Assembly: GCA_024305405.1 (NCBI GenBank)
Contig: JAKNDB010000087.1
Location: 558,001 to 622,000, forward strand
Reading direction: 5' to 3'
DNA from: Dirofilaria immitis
Lineage: Eukaryota; Nematoda; Chromadorea; Rhabditida; Onchocercidae
Length of the DNA: 64,000 nucleotides
Part shown: positions 39,778 through 53,190 of the stretch, piece after piece
Layout of the letters: each line of letters begins with the position of its first letter
Position numbering within the stretch: position 1 is the first letter of the stretch
Program-made: the position numbers and the translations under genes
The notes under the pieces: generated by a model
Databases searched by the model: none
What the model saw: only the letters and a program-made list of their open reading frames with translations
What the model was told of the DNA's origin: nothing

Positions 39778-42700
39778 AAGGGAAGGAGAAGGAGAGAGAG
39801 AGGAGAGATTAGCAAATTTCCGTTTTTTTTTTTTTTTTTTTTTTAAACGAATACTAATTTTCTTTTTTTTTGCTACAATTAATCAATACATTTTCATTTC
39901 TCGACATTTTCCTTTTTATTGATTATTTCTATTTTTCATTTCTTTAATTTGAAACATATCTTTTATTTGCTTATATTTATAACTCAGAAAAAAAACAAAA
40001 ACAAAAACAAAGACAAAAACTCCCGCTAAAGACGAATAAATAATTTATGAAGTTTGTTTACTTTTTATAAAATTATTTATACTCAATTGTTATAAATCAT
40101 CTAATGAATGCAATGATAAATTGATAAAATTTTTATTATTTCTTATCACTTTCATATCTCATTTATCATTTTAGGCTAATATCAATTATTTTATTTTAAA
40201 AATAATCATTTTTCTTCAAACATTTAAAATGTGTAAAAGATAAAAATTAATAAATGAAATTGTTTTTTTTTTTTTTTGTTTCAAAACTTTTAAATATTTT
40301 GAATAAGCAAGAGTGCATTGATAAATTCTAAATTTGATTTTATTTATAATAAGCATACGAAGAATAATAGATAATTGATAAATTTGATATGATATAAGCA
40401 TAAGAAGAGAGAGAGAAATAGAGAGAGAGAGATGAGAGAGAGAGAGAGACTAAATGATGCATACGTAAATTTTTATCATTTCTTTTTTTCATAATACTTT
40501 AACTATTATTTATCACAACAAATATTATTGATTAATTATTTATCACAACAAATATTATTGATAATAGTTCATTATAATAGTTCATTATCAATAATATTTG
40601 TTGTGATAAATAATTAAAAGATTTTTTTTAAAAAAAAGTTTTATTTGTTATAAATGTAAATTAAATTATAAAATAAAATAATTTTATATTTGAAAAATTT
40701 AAATTTAAATTTTTATAAACAAAATAATTTATTATAATATTTGAAATTTTATTTTTATTTTTTTTTGTATTTTATTTTTTTTTTTAATTTGATAGAAAAA
40801 ATTTATGGAAGAACGTCAACGACAAAAGCGCCGACTTTCATCGGCTAATATTCGCACCAATGATACATCGATGATGATGATGATAAGAGAGAAGAATTGT
40901 ATGATAGCATCAAAAGTAATCATAAATTACATGGTTATAATGGGCCGTTATACTTTATGACATCACCGGAAGATCCGGATCGTATATCACCAACTATTGC
41001 TTCCGGATCAACAATTACAACAATGATGACATCACAGTATTACGATAGGTTTAAACTTCATTTATACGATAATTCAATTTTATGATAAATATTCACGATA
41101 TGCGATAAATGTTCAATAATTTAATTAATTGATGTTAATATATAAAATTAAAAAAAAACTTTATATTATTAATTTCGATATTCAATTTTACTATTTCATA
41201 TTTATATTTATTGTATTCCATTTTTGAATATTATTTATTTAATAATTAAAAAATTATTCGTTGACATTAATAAAATTTGATACGTACGAAAACGAATAAA
41301 TATTTCATCATTAGCAATATGTTAATTTTTGATTATTAATTTATTTTATGAAATATTAATTTAAAATATTTGAGAAATGAATTAGGCTTTAAATTAAGTA
41401 TGAAAAATTTGAATACAAATTTTTGATATTAATTAAAATTATGCAGAAATTTCGCATATAAATAATATTTTTGATTATTAATTTATTTTATGAATGTTAA
41501 TTTAAAATATTCAAGAAATGAATTTGGCTTTAAATTAGGTTTGATAAAGTTTAAAGATTGAAAATTTTAAATGCAAATTATTGATATTAACTAAATATGC
41601 AGAAATTTCGCATATAAATAATCACTGATTAACTAATCATTAATTAATCATACATTCTAATTTATATTTTATTGTATAAATTAATATTTCTAGAAATTTT
41701 TTTTTTTTTTTACTTTAGAATCATATTAATCAAATCGGACTGATAAAGATCAACTTTTAAAAATTATACAATAATTTATAAATTTGTGATAAATTTTTAT
41801 CTAACGCATTACTCAATTATATGCTAAAGATTATCGAACATAATCATAATTCTTGATTATTCTCAATCATTCTTTCAATTAATAATTATTAAAATTAAAA
41901 AAAAATGATTGATAAAAAAATTTCAGTTCATCGGATGATAATATTAGTAAATCAACACATAATATAACAGGTAATACATTTGTTCCAAATAGTACAAGTA
42001 CGACATTTGAGCCAGATGATGAACCATTGGTAGAACCATGGAAAGATGAAATTGAAGAAAATGTTTTACCATTTAAGTTTAATTTTGTTTTTTTTCATTT
42101 TTTTTTCGTTCTTTTTTTTTAAATCTAAAATAATTTATTAAATGAAAGTGAGAAGAAAAAAAAATTTGTAAATACAAAAATTTTTTATTCGTATTTTTAC
42201 TTTTTTTTTTTTTTTAGTAATCGAAAATCCAGATATGAATGAAATTATGACAAATTTGGAAATTTTTGTAACATCACCAGCACGACGAAATGTTACGTAT
42301 AAATGTCGTATAACACGTGATAAGAAAGGTATGGATCGTGGAATTTATCCAACATATTATCTACATCTTGAAAAAGATGACGAAAAACAGGTATGATATT
42401 GTATTATATTTAATATATATTTAATTAATTAAAGATAGAAATTATAAATAAATTTTAAAATGTGCAAATTAATTATTAGAATTTTATATTAGAAGTTTTT
42501 TTTTTTTTTTTTTTTAGTATCTTTTATTTACATTAAAATATTGAAATAATAATTTCAATGAAATATTTTGGATAAATTTCAGGAAAATCATTTACGAATA
42601 ATTTTTGATAATTATGCTAAAGAATTATATATGGTAGTAATCGAATAATCGAATAATTATAAATCAATTGAATAATATAAAAATATTTTAGATATATTTA

Positions 42701-45454
42701 AAAAAAAAAACCAAATCAATTTTTTAAATATTATTGTTATTATTATTATCATTACGCTCATTAAAATTAATAATATCATTATTAATAAGAATAATATTAT
42801 TACTATCTTTATTACTATTATTAGTTATTACTATTATTATTATTACTATCATTATTATTGTTATCATTATTATTATCATTATTATTATTATTACCTATTA
42901 ATATTGTTGTTAATTAACTATTATTATTATTAATTACTATTATCATTTATTACTATTATTATTGTTATTATTACTATTCTCATTATTATTGTTATTATTG
43001 TTACTATTATTACATTTATTACTAATATTATTATCATTAATTATTATTATTACTATTGTTATTATTATTACTTATCATTATTATTGTTTATTATTGTTAA
43101 TTATTATTATTAATTATTATCATTAATTGTTATTGTTATTATAATTACTATTATTATTATTAATTATTATTACTATTATTATTAATTATTACTACTATTA
43201 TTATTATTAATTATTACTACTATTATTATTATTGATTATTATTATTAATCATTATTACTATTATTATTAATTATTATTACTATTATTATTATTAATTATT
43301 AAAACAAAAAGTACGAAATTTTTTAGATTTTTCTTTTGGCTGCACGAAAACGTAAAAAAGTACGACAGCGAATTATTTGATGTCAATTGATCCAACTGAT
43401 TTGAGACGTTATGGTAATTCGTTCATTGGAAAAGTTCGGTAAATAATATAAATAAAATTTAACGAAATTTTTTTTCATATTAATTTAATAAATAAATTCT
43501 TTGATTTAAATGTTATTAGGAAAATTATAAAATTTATATTTCATAAATTTTTTTATCAGCGATGATTGTTTATTATCGTTGATATTTCTTGATAATATTG
43601 ATTATGCATGAACAATTTGGCCTATTCTCGAAAGGTATCAGTATTGATTCAATTTAGTAAATTGGATTAATCGATTTTTATTTTATTAATTCACTTTACT
43701 TATTTAAGAGATTATTAATATCAAAAAAAAAAAGCAAAGAAAATAATGTAATTAATAGTTGATTAAAATTAATCAATATCATTTAGATTGTTATCATATT
43801 TTATATCATTTAATGAAATAAATATTAATTTTTTAACTAAAATTTATCATTTAAATTCAGCAAAATTCAAATGTTTAATAATATATTTTCATTATCAGAT
43901 ATGATATTTATTTAGATCAAATGCTTTGGGTACACAATTTACATTATATGATAATGGTGAAAGTCCTAAAAAATCATGGGTTATCGGTGATTCGGTAAGG
44001 CAAGAACTTGCAGCAGTCATTTATGTACGAATATTATTTAATTTTTGATTTCTTTTTTTTGAATTTTAAAAATTCTTTTGTAAAAATTTTTATTTATTTT
44101 ATTAATACAAATGGAACACATTAATTTCGATTAAAAATTTTTATGAAATATATTAATTTCGATTAAAAATTTTTATGAAAGATATTAAATTTGATTAAAA
44201 ATTTTTATGAAATATATTAATTTCGATTAAAAATTTTTATGAAATATATTAATTTCGATTAAAAATTTTTATGAAATATATTAATTTCGATTAAAAATTT
44301 TTCAAGAAAAAGCACCTAAATAAATTATAATATATATAAGATGTATATTAAGTAAAAACTTATTTTTGTAAATATCTATGTAAAATGTTTGATATTTGAA
44401 TCTATATCCGATTGTTTGAATTATTCAATGATTATTCCGAAATTAGTATATTTCAGGATACTAATGTTCTTGGTTTTAAAGGTCCACGTAAAATGACTGT
44501 TTTGATACCTGGTATTTGTGATGCTGAAAATTATCGACGTCTAGAAATTCGCCCGCTACTTGTCAGACTTAAACAAATATCTTAAATTACAAGGACTAAT
44601 GAATCATTGAATTTAATTTTTAGACAAAATTTATTCTTAAAAATTTATTGAAATTTTCAACTTTTTTTTAATTTAGCAATCAATCAATAATTTATTATGG
44701 ATTATTGATTGATTAAATGATTTTTTTTTGATCCATAAAGATTTTAATTTTTAAGGAGCAAGAATCGATCCTGAAAGGTGGAAAAATCATAAAGCGGATG
44801 ATTTAATCGCTATGCATAATAAAAGTCCTGTTTGGAATGAAGGTTTTATTTATTTATTTATTTATTTTTTTGGATAAATAATCCTATTCAAATTTAAATC
44901 GTCTTATTTTTTAAAATGAAAATTATAAATCTTTTTCCAATTATTATTCTTTACTCTCATCAAACTTTTACAGATACCCAATCATATGTTCTTAATTTTC
45001 ATGGTCGTGTTACTCAACCATCAGTAAAGAATTTTCAAATTGTTCATGATGCTGATCGTAAATATATATTTGTCATTTATCATTTTTATTTCATACTATA
45101 AATGATAAAAACTTTTATATATCTGATAAATTGAATTTATCAATTTTACGTATATTATGCGATCAATTTTACGTATATCGCATGAATAATTTTACGTTTA
45201 TCGCAAGAACAATTTTACGTTCCTTGCGAGATATTTTATGTATATAGATATATTTAGTTCAATTTAATTAAAATGATTACGACACGATATCAATATTTTA
45301 TTTTACTTTTTTTTTTCTAGCCAAATATATCGTAATGCAATTTGGTCGAATTGGATACGATGCATTTACGATGGATTTTCGTTATCCATTATCAGCATTA
45401 CAAGCTTTCGGTATTGCCATGACAAGTTTTCATGGGAAAATTGCCTGTGAATAA
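38011..45454 (+). CDS. tub-1: Tubby family protein (10 exons, several frame breaks)
   Basis: Exons: 38011-38052, 40796-41048, 41927-42076, 42218-42390, 43327-43438, 43916-44024, 44457-44561, 44756-44842, 44974-45057, 45321-45454. The N-terminus is [20 protein letters not shown], then a basic, Ser/Thr-rich linker with an acidic Asp run. The C-terminal tubby domain is nearly complete: [131 protein letters not shown] and the final FHGKIACE. The KCR-IT basic pocket binds PI(4,5)P2 in relatives; tub-1 works in ciliary trafficking and fat storage in C. elegans. Frame breaks lie near 40870 and 43354-43359, and phases do not match at the exon 3/4 and 7/8 junctions. Family certain, exact exon ends at those junctions not. 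Confidence 0.93.
38681..38820. repeat. 35-bp minisatellite, 4 copies, in tub-1 intron 1
   Basis: Units starting ATATCGATTGATATTCTCGA at 38681, 38716, 38751 and 38786 are identical except for one base in the last (TTAGC for TTATC). Confidence 0.96.
39741..39807. repeat. (AG)n tract in tub-1 intron 1
   Basis: Long GA dinucleotide run followed by GGAGAAGG variants. Confidence 0.92.
40405..40449. repeat. (AG)n tract in tub-1 intron 1
   Basis: A second, interrupted GA run 130 bp before the inverted repeat. Confidence 0.88.
40533..40616. repeat. perfect 33-bp inverted repeat with 18-nt loop
   Basis: The left arm 40533-40565 (core TATCACAACAAATATTATTG) is the exact reverse complement of 40584-40616. 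An additional direct copy of the core lies just upstream at 40505-40530. It is in tub-1 intron 1, about 180 bases before exon 2. Confidence 0.95.
42722..43303. repeat. compound (TTA/ATT)n microsatellite in tub-1 intron 4
   Basis: Nearly 600 bases made almost only of ATT-type triplets with CAT, CTA and GTT interruptions. Confidence 0.97.
44119..44305. repeat. 32-bp repeat in tub-1 intron 6
   Basis: ATTAATTTCGATTAAAAATT plus TTTATGAAATAT repeats about six times, one copy with AAATTTG in place of AATTTCG. Confidence 0.93.
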
Positions 45455-47784
45455 TTTAAATATCAATTTTTCTTTTGATTTGTAATATGCAATATTATCG
45501 ATTTTATCAATACATGATAATATCTATTTATATTTCTGTTAATTTAATCATTATTACTGTTATTGAAGATGATATATCAATGAATGATAAAAGATTATTA
45601 ATAATTTCAAACAATTTAATCATCAATTAATTCATCATTAATTTAACTTGATAAAACAATTAGGTTAAAAAAAGGAGAAAAAATAATTGAAAGAAATATA
45701 AAATCAAAAATTCTTTTACTAGATTATTTCCATTATGCTTATGTTATCAGATATAAACAAATTTTAAAAAACAAATCTAAAATAAGATTATCATAAGATT
45801 ATATAAGATTATGTAAGATGTATAAGATATGAGAATTAATTTCCATATATGTGTTATCAGATATAAGATATATTATATAAAATATAAGATATTAAAATAC
45901 TATAAAATTATAGTATTTTCTCAAATCCTATCAATCTGATCGAGAGATAAAATAACATGAATGATAAGTTTACTGAATAGATAAATGCAACAATGAAATA
46001 TTCAACCTAATTCAAATCTTCTTATCAATTATCATCATTTAACATTACAAATAATAATCGCATTTACTTACTAACTCCTTCAACTAAATAAGAATATGAT
46101 AAATTTGATAAATTTATACAAAAGTGATAAAAATTTTTCTTGATAAATTTAATATTTTATAAAACAATTAAATTTTTCATTTTAATTTTACGTTTTGATA
46201 TTAAATTGCAAAATGAAAATATAAGCGATAAAATGATAATATTTACATTTTACGTGTAAAGTAAACAATATAATGTTTATTTGCATATCATTTTCCTTTT
46301 CATTTTTTTATTTATTTTTTTCTCGTCATTTTTCGTAACTAAAAATAATTGTTGGTTTTTGATCCAAACAGATTATATTAGTTGATGATTATTTCGACGA
46401 TTTTTGATCTTACTTAGTTAAACGATCATTTCAACAAATATATCAATGTATTTGTCGTAAATAGATATCTCTCTTATGTCTATATATTCTCAAAGATTTC
46501 TAATTTAAAGTTTTTTTTTTTTTTGGTTGGTTGATAAAATTTAATCAAAATTTTATAACAAAAAAAAAATGAATCAAAATGTAAATTTTGTATTGCTAAT
46601 GATAAAATTGAATTTTATCATTAACAATTCAATCGAATTTCATCACTATCAATTCATTCTTTAAACCTATAAAAAGGAATGATGAGGAGAAAAAAAAAAA
46701 AAACCTGTTTAAAATTAAGTATATATGACTCATTTTGAACATTAAGACATACTATATAATGCGAAATTTTATTATTAAAAATTAATCATCCATCTATCAT
46801 ATCATTTTGATTATTGTCATCATCGTACGTTTCGCTCTTTTTTTTTTTTTCTTCTCGTCTCTTTTATAAGAATGATTGAGTATTTTGTTATTAATTTTAT
46901 GCAAAGAAAAAGAAATACTTCAATTAGTAATTTATTATTAATTAATTTTAATTAATAATTAAATTAAATTCATTTATTTATAATTAATTATTTCTAATAT
47001 AAAATTTTAATAAAATTTTTTTCCATTTTATTATTTTATTTTGTTGAAATTTTACGTATAATTTAAATAAAATTCTCATAGAACAACAATGAACAAATAA
47101 TGAAAGATATTTAAAAGATAATCAGAAATGAATTAATTATTTGGAAATGGAAAAATTGACAATAATTATAGTCCTTAATCAATTTTAGATTATTTTTTCT
47201 TTGTTTATAAATTTTCTTAAAAAAAAACGAATAAAATAGATTAAAGAAAAAAATCGATACAATCAATGATTAGTTTGATCAATGATAAAAATCGATCAAT
47301 GATAGAAATGATCAGATTTTAAACATTTCTTGTTTCATCAATATCATTTATTTCATTTAATAAACAATCCGATCAAATTAGTTATATTTAAATTGAACGG
47401 GTAATTTGCAATAAATTCTACTACCTGTTCTCATTTTATCTTGCTAAAACGATGATGATATTGATTGTGATAATTTGATCGATCAAATAATCACTTACTT
47501 CTTAATATTATAATATTTTCGAGATTTCTGATCGAGAAAATACTAACCCTAAACTGCATTATCTGTTTTCATTTTTTCTTATTATAATGATGATACTGAT
47601 TCTGATAATTCGATCGATCAAATAGCCACTTACTTCTTAATATTACAATATTTTCGAGATGATCTTCGGCTAAAAATGTATGTTTTGTCGAAAAAATTTT
47701 ACACATTTTCTCGATCAAAATAATCTTATTGATTCTTATTGATTATTTCAGATAAATAATTATTTAATTCAATTAGAATTTTTA
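45455..47784. other. intergenic stretch between tub-1 and the TTR-like gene
   Basis: AT-rich without coding signal. A segment at about 47453-47525 is repeated at 47586-47660, sharing GATCGATCAAATA, CACTTACTTCTTAATATTA and ATATTTTCGAGAT. Both copies lie in the few hundred bases upstream of the TTR-like gene, so promoter duplication is possible. Confidence 0.5.
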
Positions 47785-47803
47785 ATCTTAACAAATGTTA
47801 CAG

Positions 47804-48707
47804 AAAGATATGGTTATGGAAAGAGGAAATATTTTTTCATTCTATTTTTATCATTTCTCATCAGCAAATATTATCAATATTCGCTTTTCGACAACAATCA
47901 GTTGGAGTACGCGGTCGTCTTTTTGTGGCAATCAAAGTTTGCCAAATACACAAATAAAATTATGGAATAAAAATAAAATTGGTTAATTATGATTCATTTA
48001 ATTATTCGATATATAAGAAATTAATAGAAATTAATTTAATTTTTAAATAAATTGATTAATTAGTTATATTTATTTGTTTTTTTCTCAATGAAAAATTAGC
48101 CTAAATTATTGATAAAATAATTTAGGCTAATTTTAAAATATAAATTTTTATTTCAATCATTTTAGGTACCGATGATCAATTAGCAGCGGTGAAAACAAGA
48201 GCAGATGGTAGTTATGAGTTACAAGGTGGTATTGGATCAATATTCGGAATGGATGTTGCCCTAAAAATTTATCATGATTGTGATGATGGTATTAAGGTAG
48301 AATAAATATTTAAAATAAATTATCAATGATTTTTGATTAGCTATAGTATTGTTTTTTCCATATTCTCGATAATACGATTACTCTTTTATTATCATTTATC
48401 ATTTTTTTTTCATTTCGATTATATCTCATATTATTTTATCATATCATTATTGCATCGCAATCTTCTCATCTATCTAGATAAGTGAGCAACAAGGTTTAAA
48501 GTTTGAGAAATTATTAACCTATATGTTGACTATCAATATGAAACAATATCAACAATCTAAATTTTCTAGCCTTGTCAACGAAAAGTTGTCTTGGGTATTC
48601 CGAATGATTATGTTACTCGTACGAGTGATGTAAAACGATGGTTTGATGCTGGATTATTGAACATGCAATTTAAATTTCCGAAGGAAGAACGAAGCTGTAT
48701 CAATTAG
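47804..48707 (+). CDS. transthyretin-like (TTR-52/TTR family) secreted protein, one frame break
   Basis: Recognised exons: about 47804-47981, 48166-48296 and 48570-48707 (TAG). The first is preceded by GTTACAG at 47803. Mature part: SVGVRGRLF, then CGNQSLPNTQIKLWNKNKIG, DDQLAAVKTRADGSYELQGG, ALKIYHDCDDG, PCQRKVVLGIPNDYVT and the end FKFPKEERSCIN. This is the nematode-expanded TTR-like family of small extracellular proteins with four conserved cysteines (here LFC, HDC, PC, SC). Members are secreted; a few bind phosphatidylserine or act in neuronal maintenance, most have no known role. A hydrophobic stretch before SVGV fits a signal peptide. One T is missing in the run 47920-47924, shifting frame right before the first cysteine, and the start codon frame is therefore uncertain. 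Confidence 0.88.
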
Positions 48708-50896
48708 AATGAAATTTAGCAAATAATATATCACTTGTTATTGTTTACATTATTCTATATCAATTATATCATTTATCATTTGCTTATAATAACATACATA
48801 AATTTAATCATTTATCATTCATTTATCATTGATTATTAACTTATTGCGTAATTATAACAGTAAATTTTATCAATTGTTTTTCTTTTTTTTTTCATACTTC
48901 GCTTATATTTTTCTTTTAAAATTTATACAACCATCATGTTATATTTTAATGTAAAATTTAGGTTTTAAAAAAATTTCAGTAAAATATGCAAATATTTTTC
49001 TTATACTAAATATATCATTTAAAAGTTGCAATAATCGATAAAAGTTATCACAACTTAAGCTCAATGATAAGTTGATCAATGATAAGTTTTTTATTTTTTC
49101 AATTTCAATTTTTCATCCTTTCTTTTTTGCCTAAAATAAACAAATCTGTTAGAAATGAAATTTAATATTTTAATATTAATTGATAAAAATTAATTCTTTT
49201 TAAAGACATACAATGTTATTAAATATATAAAATATTGATAATATTGAAAATATATCATGCGTAATTTTATCAAATTCTGTGCAATTACATTTTCCTATCA
49301 CCAGATATCTTAAAGGTAAATTATTATTTTGCTGAAGCAATATTGTGTTCCAGAATTACTACTATACAAATGCTCTCAATATACCTTTATTTAATGAAGG
49401 TATAAATTTTAGAGCCTTTTATTTCGTAATCAGGCTAGAATTTTTATTGCTTAAATATTTTAATTTAATACTGATTTTAGTAATAAAATAAATCCATGAT
49501 ATTTCCCTTTTCTAACACTTTATATGCTTAAATTATTGCTAGACTTTATTGAAACTATTGAGGTGAAAGTTCATGTTCATTATACAATCTTTAAATGAAA
49601 AAAAAAAGTAATTTTTAGTAAAAGATGATAAATGCTAATCTGTATCATTCACTCATCCACAAATGATAACTGAGAGATGCCAGAAGTCATAAAGAAGTTG
49701 TTAAAAAGTCTCCCAAAATTGCTTCTTAGAATTCTATACTTTCTCCAATTTCAGATAATATCCGTCATTTAAAGAATATTTCTAGCAAAAGTTTATATCA
49801 GTAGCAAACATTTCAAACTATCATTACACTAATTTCTACCCTTACCTTTCCTTATCAACTATTCTCATCAGGAATTTCTCGAAACGATTCCTATCTCAAT
49901 CCAGCGGCAAGTCCCGATTATATGTCTTCGGCCGTGTTAATTTCAGTCGCTCATAGTGGTAGTATCTACGCGACGTTGTACAAGTCTCTGTCAACTTTGG
50001 GTTTTTGATAGCTAGGAGGAGGTAGGGGTTCTCGAGGATCAAAGTTGGAGTTGAAATTGGGATTATTTTATCATGCTATAGAAAGTTTCATTTAATGTTG
50101 AATGAATTATACTTATAGACGAAACATTAAGACAGGTGGTTAATTAACGTCGAGATAGCGCTATATTAGTATGTTGTCACAATTACATTAATGAATTTCA
50201 GGTCTTGAAATTAGATGTTAGAAATTTTTAGATAAGCTAACCAAAAACGTAACTTCATTGAAACACACTACTCTTTGTATACATTTGCTTAACTTTATAA
50301 AAATAATTTCATTGCTTTTTAATAAATCAGATGTGACAAATGTATACGGATCTCGGGAGTGGGCGATTTTTGCTTCGAAATTTTCACTTTTAGTTCTTAA
50401 ATACTTTTAATTTTCGTTGATTGTAATTCATTTTTTGATTCTAATTTTTCATATTTAGTAGTTCCATTTGAATTTTGAAATCGGTTAACTTCTATTGATA
50501 TTCGAGTTATGTATAAATTTTATTTAGCTGTTAAATTTTTATTTAATTTTAACTAATGTAATAGTATTTCTCGATATAGAGTATCTTTTAAACTGATTTC
50601 GTTTTTAATTTTATTCAATTATCAAGTTAACTATTTTTTTCTAGCTAATGTTTGAAATTGTTTCAAAATTAATTAGAAATGATAATTAATTTATTGTTTC
50701 TAATTAGTTTTCAAGCAGATTTACTAATTTTATTTAATTTGTCAAGCAGAAGCAAGAATAATAATAACTAATATATCTTCGTCTTTAGTTTATTCGTAAG
50801 ACTGATGCATATGTTTTTTGGTTACTTGATAAAGTTTTTTTTTAGTTTGTGGCATAAAGTGGTTCACAGCATAGTGTGTCACGCGTGAAGACGCCG
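48708..50896. other. stretch between the TTR-like gene and NDUFB5
   Basis: AT-rich to about 49850. A less AT-rich patch at 49880-50080 is open on the minus strand in two frames (59 codons at 50075-49896 following TTTCTATAG; about 35 codons ending at a TAG near 49976). No similarity recognised. From 50100 to 50896 no structure besides the NDUFB5 upstream region. Confidence 0.45.
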
Positions 50897-52347
50897 ATGG
50901 CAGTTTTCAGTAAGCTCGCAAAGCATTGTCTTTATTCTGCTCGGCTAACTAGTAAGCATCACGTAATTTGCATATTCTTATTGGTATATTGTTACGCTGA
51001 CAATAAATGGTTTCAAGAGTGTTTGTATATGTTACGTAAGCAGATTAAGCATGAATAATTAGCGTAATTATGGCTAATTAAGTAATAGAGACAATAAGAA
51101 TACTTTGGATAGTACGCAAATATCAGCACCATAACTCAGCATTGATATGCATGAAATGACATTGATATGCATGAAATGAGTGTATCTATCTATAAACTTA
51201 ATCTTTTGGTGATTAATTCTGTCTCGTATCTTTTTAGCAGATTTTGCTTTTCTCTAGAAATATTGTGACAGGTTACTTTTTTTAAATGGTACTTATTTCG
51301 AAATTTTTCATTAAATTTTGGGTTCTCCATCGCCTAATTTATTCACACCATAGAAAAGTTTTTTCCGGTCCCTGAGCACAGAATATTTGAAGTGTAATGA
51401 TAGTGGGAATTCTTAAAATGAGGCATTTTTATTAGAAAACTCTTCAGCATTGTGAAAAAATCATTTAGATTCAAATTTTAATCTCTTGTACGGGATTTCG
51501 ATACATTAACTACCGTTTTCATTATCTACTTGTATTCAGAAGAGCTATTAAATTTTTATTTATACTGATTATCATCCATTGCTTTCAGATAATGTGTTAT
51601 CTTTGACTTATAAAATATTTCAGTTTCATCAGTAAGATTTTCATCAGATAGAGTTTTCTACAGACGTCCGTCGGTGCTTTATTTTAATCGCTGCAAAGAT
51701 ATCGCTCATTTTTATGTGGTCGGCCTTGGTATTATGCCGGTTGTTTTACTCCTTGGATTTATCCATATCGTATATGGTAATTTGTGACATTATTCAAAGC
51801 TAAATTTTCTAATATTAATTTTCACTGTCATTAGTTTTCTACAACTATTCCACGCTACGATGATTACTATGACCGAAATCTTCGTGATTTAATTTTGCAA
51901 AAATTTTTTCTGAGAAAATGCTGCATTGCAGGACCCTGTGAATTACAAGATTTGCCAACTGATGGTCCCGCTGTTCATTACTGGCAGTTTGAAAGAACGA
52001 AGTTAAAACAATGGGCCGCGAAATATCTCTGTCCATCAGATATTGAGCAGTATGAACGTAACCTCGCATATTTCGAAAAAGCAAATATCTTAAGCAGATG
52101 GAGGTCTGTTCAATTTCGCTTTTCTCTAATGCTTTTATTTTTATCTCGAAAAAGCTTGACAAAAGCAAAGTATGATTGTTCACATATCTAATGTTATCGT
52201 TTCAGGAAAATCGAACAACGTGTCGAGCATTTGCAAGGTGAACGCTGGGACTACAAAGCATGGTGGTACGAGCCAGTTTCGGCCGCTTGGACTGATTATG
52301 GGAAATGGATTGCAGAGCGAATGAGAAATCAGCCTTCCGAATTTTAA
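50897..52347 (+). CDS. NDUFB5: NDUFB5 (SGDH) subunit of mitochondrial complex I, complete, 165 residues
   Basis: Exons 50897-50951, 51648-51776, 51932-52103 and 52206-52347 total 498 nt in perfect phase. The N-terminus MAVFSKLAKHCLYSARLT looks like a mitochondrial presequence. RPSVLYFNRCKDIAHFYVV leads into the single membrane span GLGIMPVVLLLGFIHIVYG. The intermembrane-space part follows: LPTDGPAVHYWQFE, EQYERNLAYFEKANILSRWR, VEHLQGERWDYKAWWYEP. These match NDUFB5, an accessory subunit of the complex I membrane arm (distal module). The start is the ATG at 50897; an in-frame GTG lies seven codons upstream but ATG is far more likely. Clean in every exon. Convergent with the biotin ligase gene. 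Confidence 0.95.
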
Positions 52348-53190
52348 GCAAACTTGTATTTAATGTTCAAAGTTAGGATTGTAGACGTTAACTTTTATTT
52401 TTTTCTATTTGCATATATTGATGAATAATAAGTTGTTTCTGCATGAATTCCAGATCTCTTAGGCTTTCTAGTGTGATGTTTTTTCGTTAGAAAAGATATG
52501 CTCTCTGTTAATTGAACCTTAATCCTTGGATGAATCATATTATTTAAAAACAGGGCGATGACTGAAAAAAATTTTCCTTTGATGAAACGCTATTAGTTTC
52601 CGGAGAATCATAACAGGAGACTAAGCATAGCATGTGAGCCATGTTTAGTTTTTAAAGATGCTCGTGTCTTCAAATTGAGATCTTTTATTTATATAAATCC
52701 TATAAAAATCAAACGAATGCATTGGAGTAATAAATTATTCCTTCAAACATTTGGAAAACAATATGAAATATTTTCACGGGAATGTTTAATAACATCGTGA
52801 ATGTGACCGAATTCTAAAATCCCTAAATATGCATGTTTCCTCACTATATCTTATGAAGAGCTCAGTTGAATAAATAATTAATTATTAACAGAGTTATCCA
52901 ACAATACAGTATATTAAGCATGTATACGCAAGAATAAATGAAAGCATTCAAAGCCAACAATTTAAATGATAGAAAAAGTATAAAGATATTCATACTTATT
53001 TTTAACGCTTAATTAGTATGGGTATTAATTGGTGTAAGTAGATTGTTGTCATGAAATTTCCTGTTGTGCAAATCTTAATCGTTTCAAGAAATCCTATTAT
53101 ATGGATGAATGGCCTTTGAAATATCGCTCTAGATCCCACTCTTTTTCAAAAATTACAACGATTTTGCAAAAATAACATTAGAACTTGGTG
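52348..53190. other. convergent intergenic stretch (NDUFB5 / biotin ligase 3' ends)
   Basis: No gene seen; presumably the 3' untranslated regions of both genes. Confidence 0.5.

Noticed and set aside
43327..43438. Programmed ribosomal frameshift in tub-1
   Set aside because: The shift falls in a plain A run with no evident stimulatory structure, and similar one-base breaks occur in unrelated genes, so assembly error is simpler.
51845..52183. Minus-strand 112-codon open frame
   Set aside because: Antisense shadow of NDUFB5 exon 3, which is in frame and conserved.
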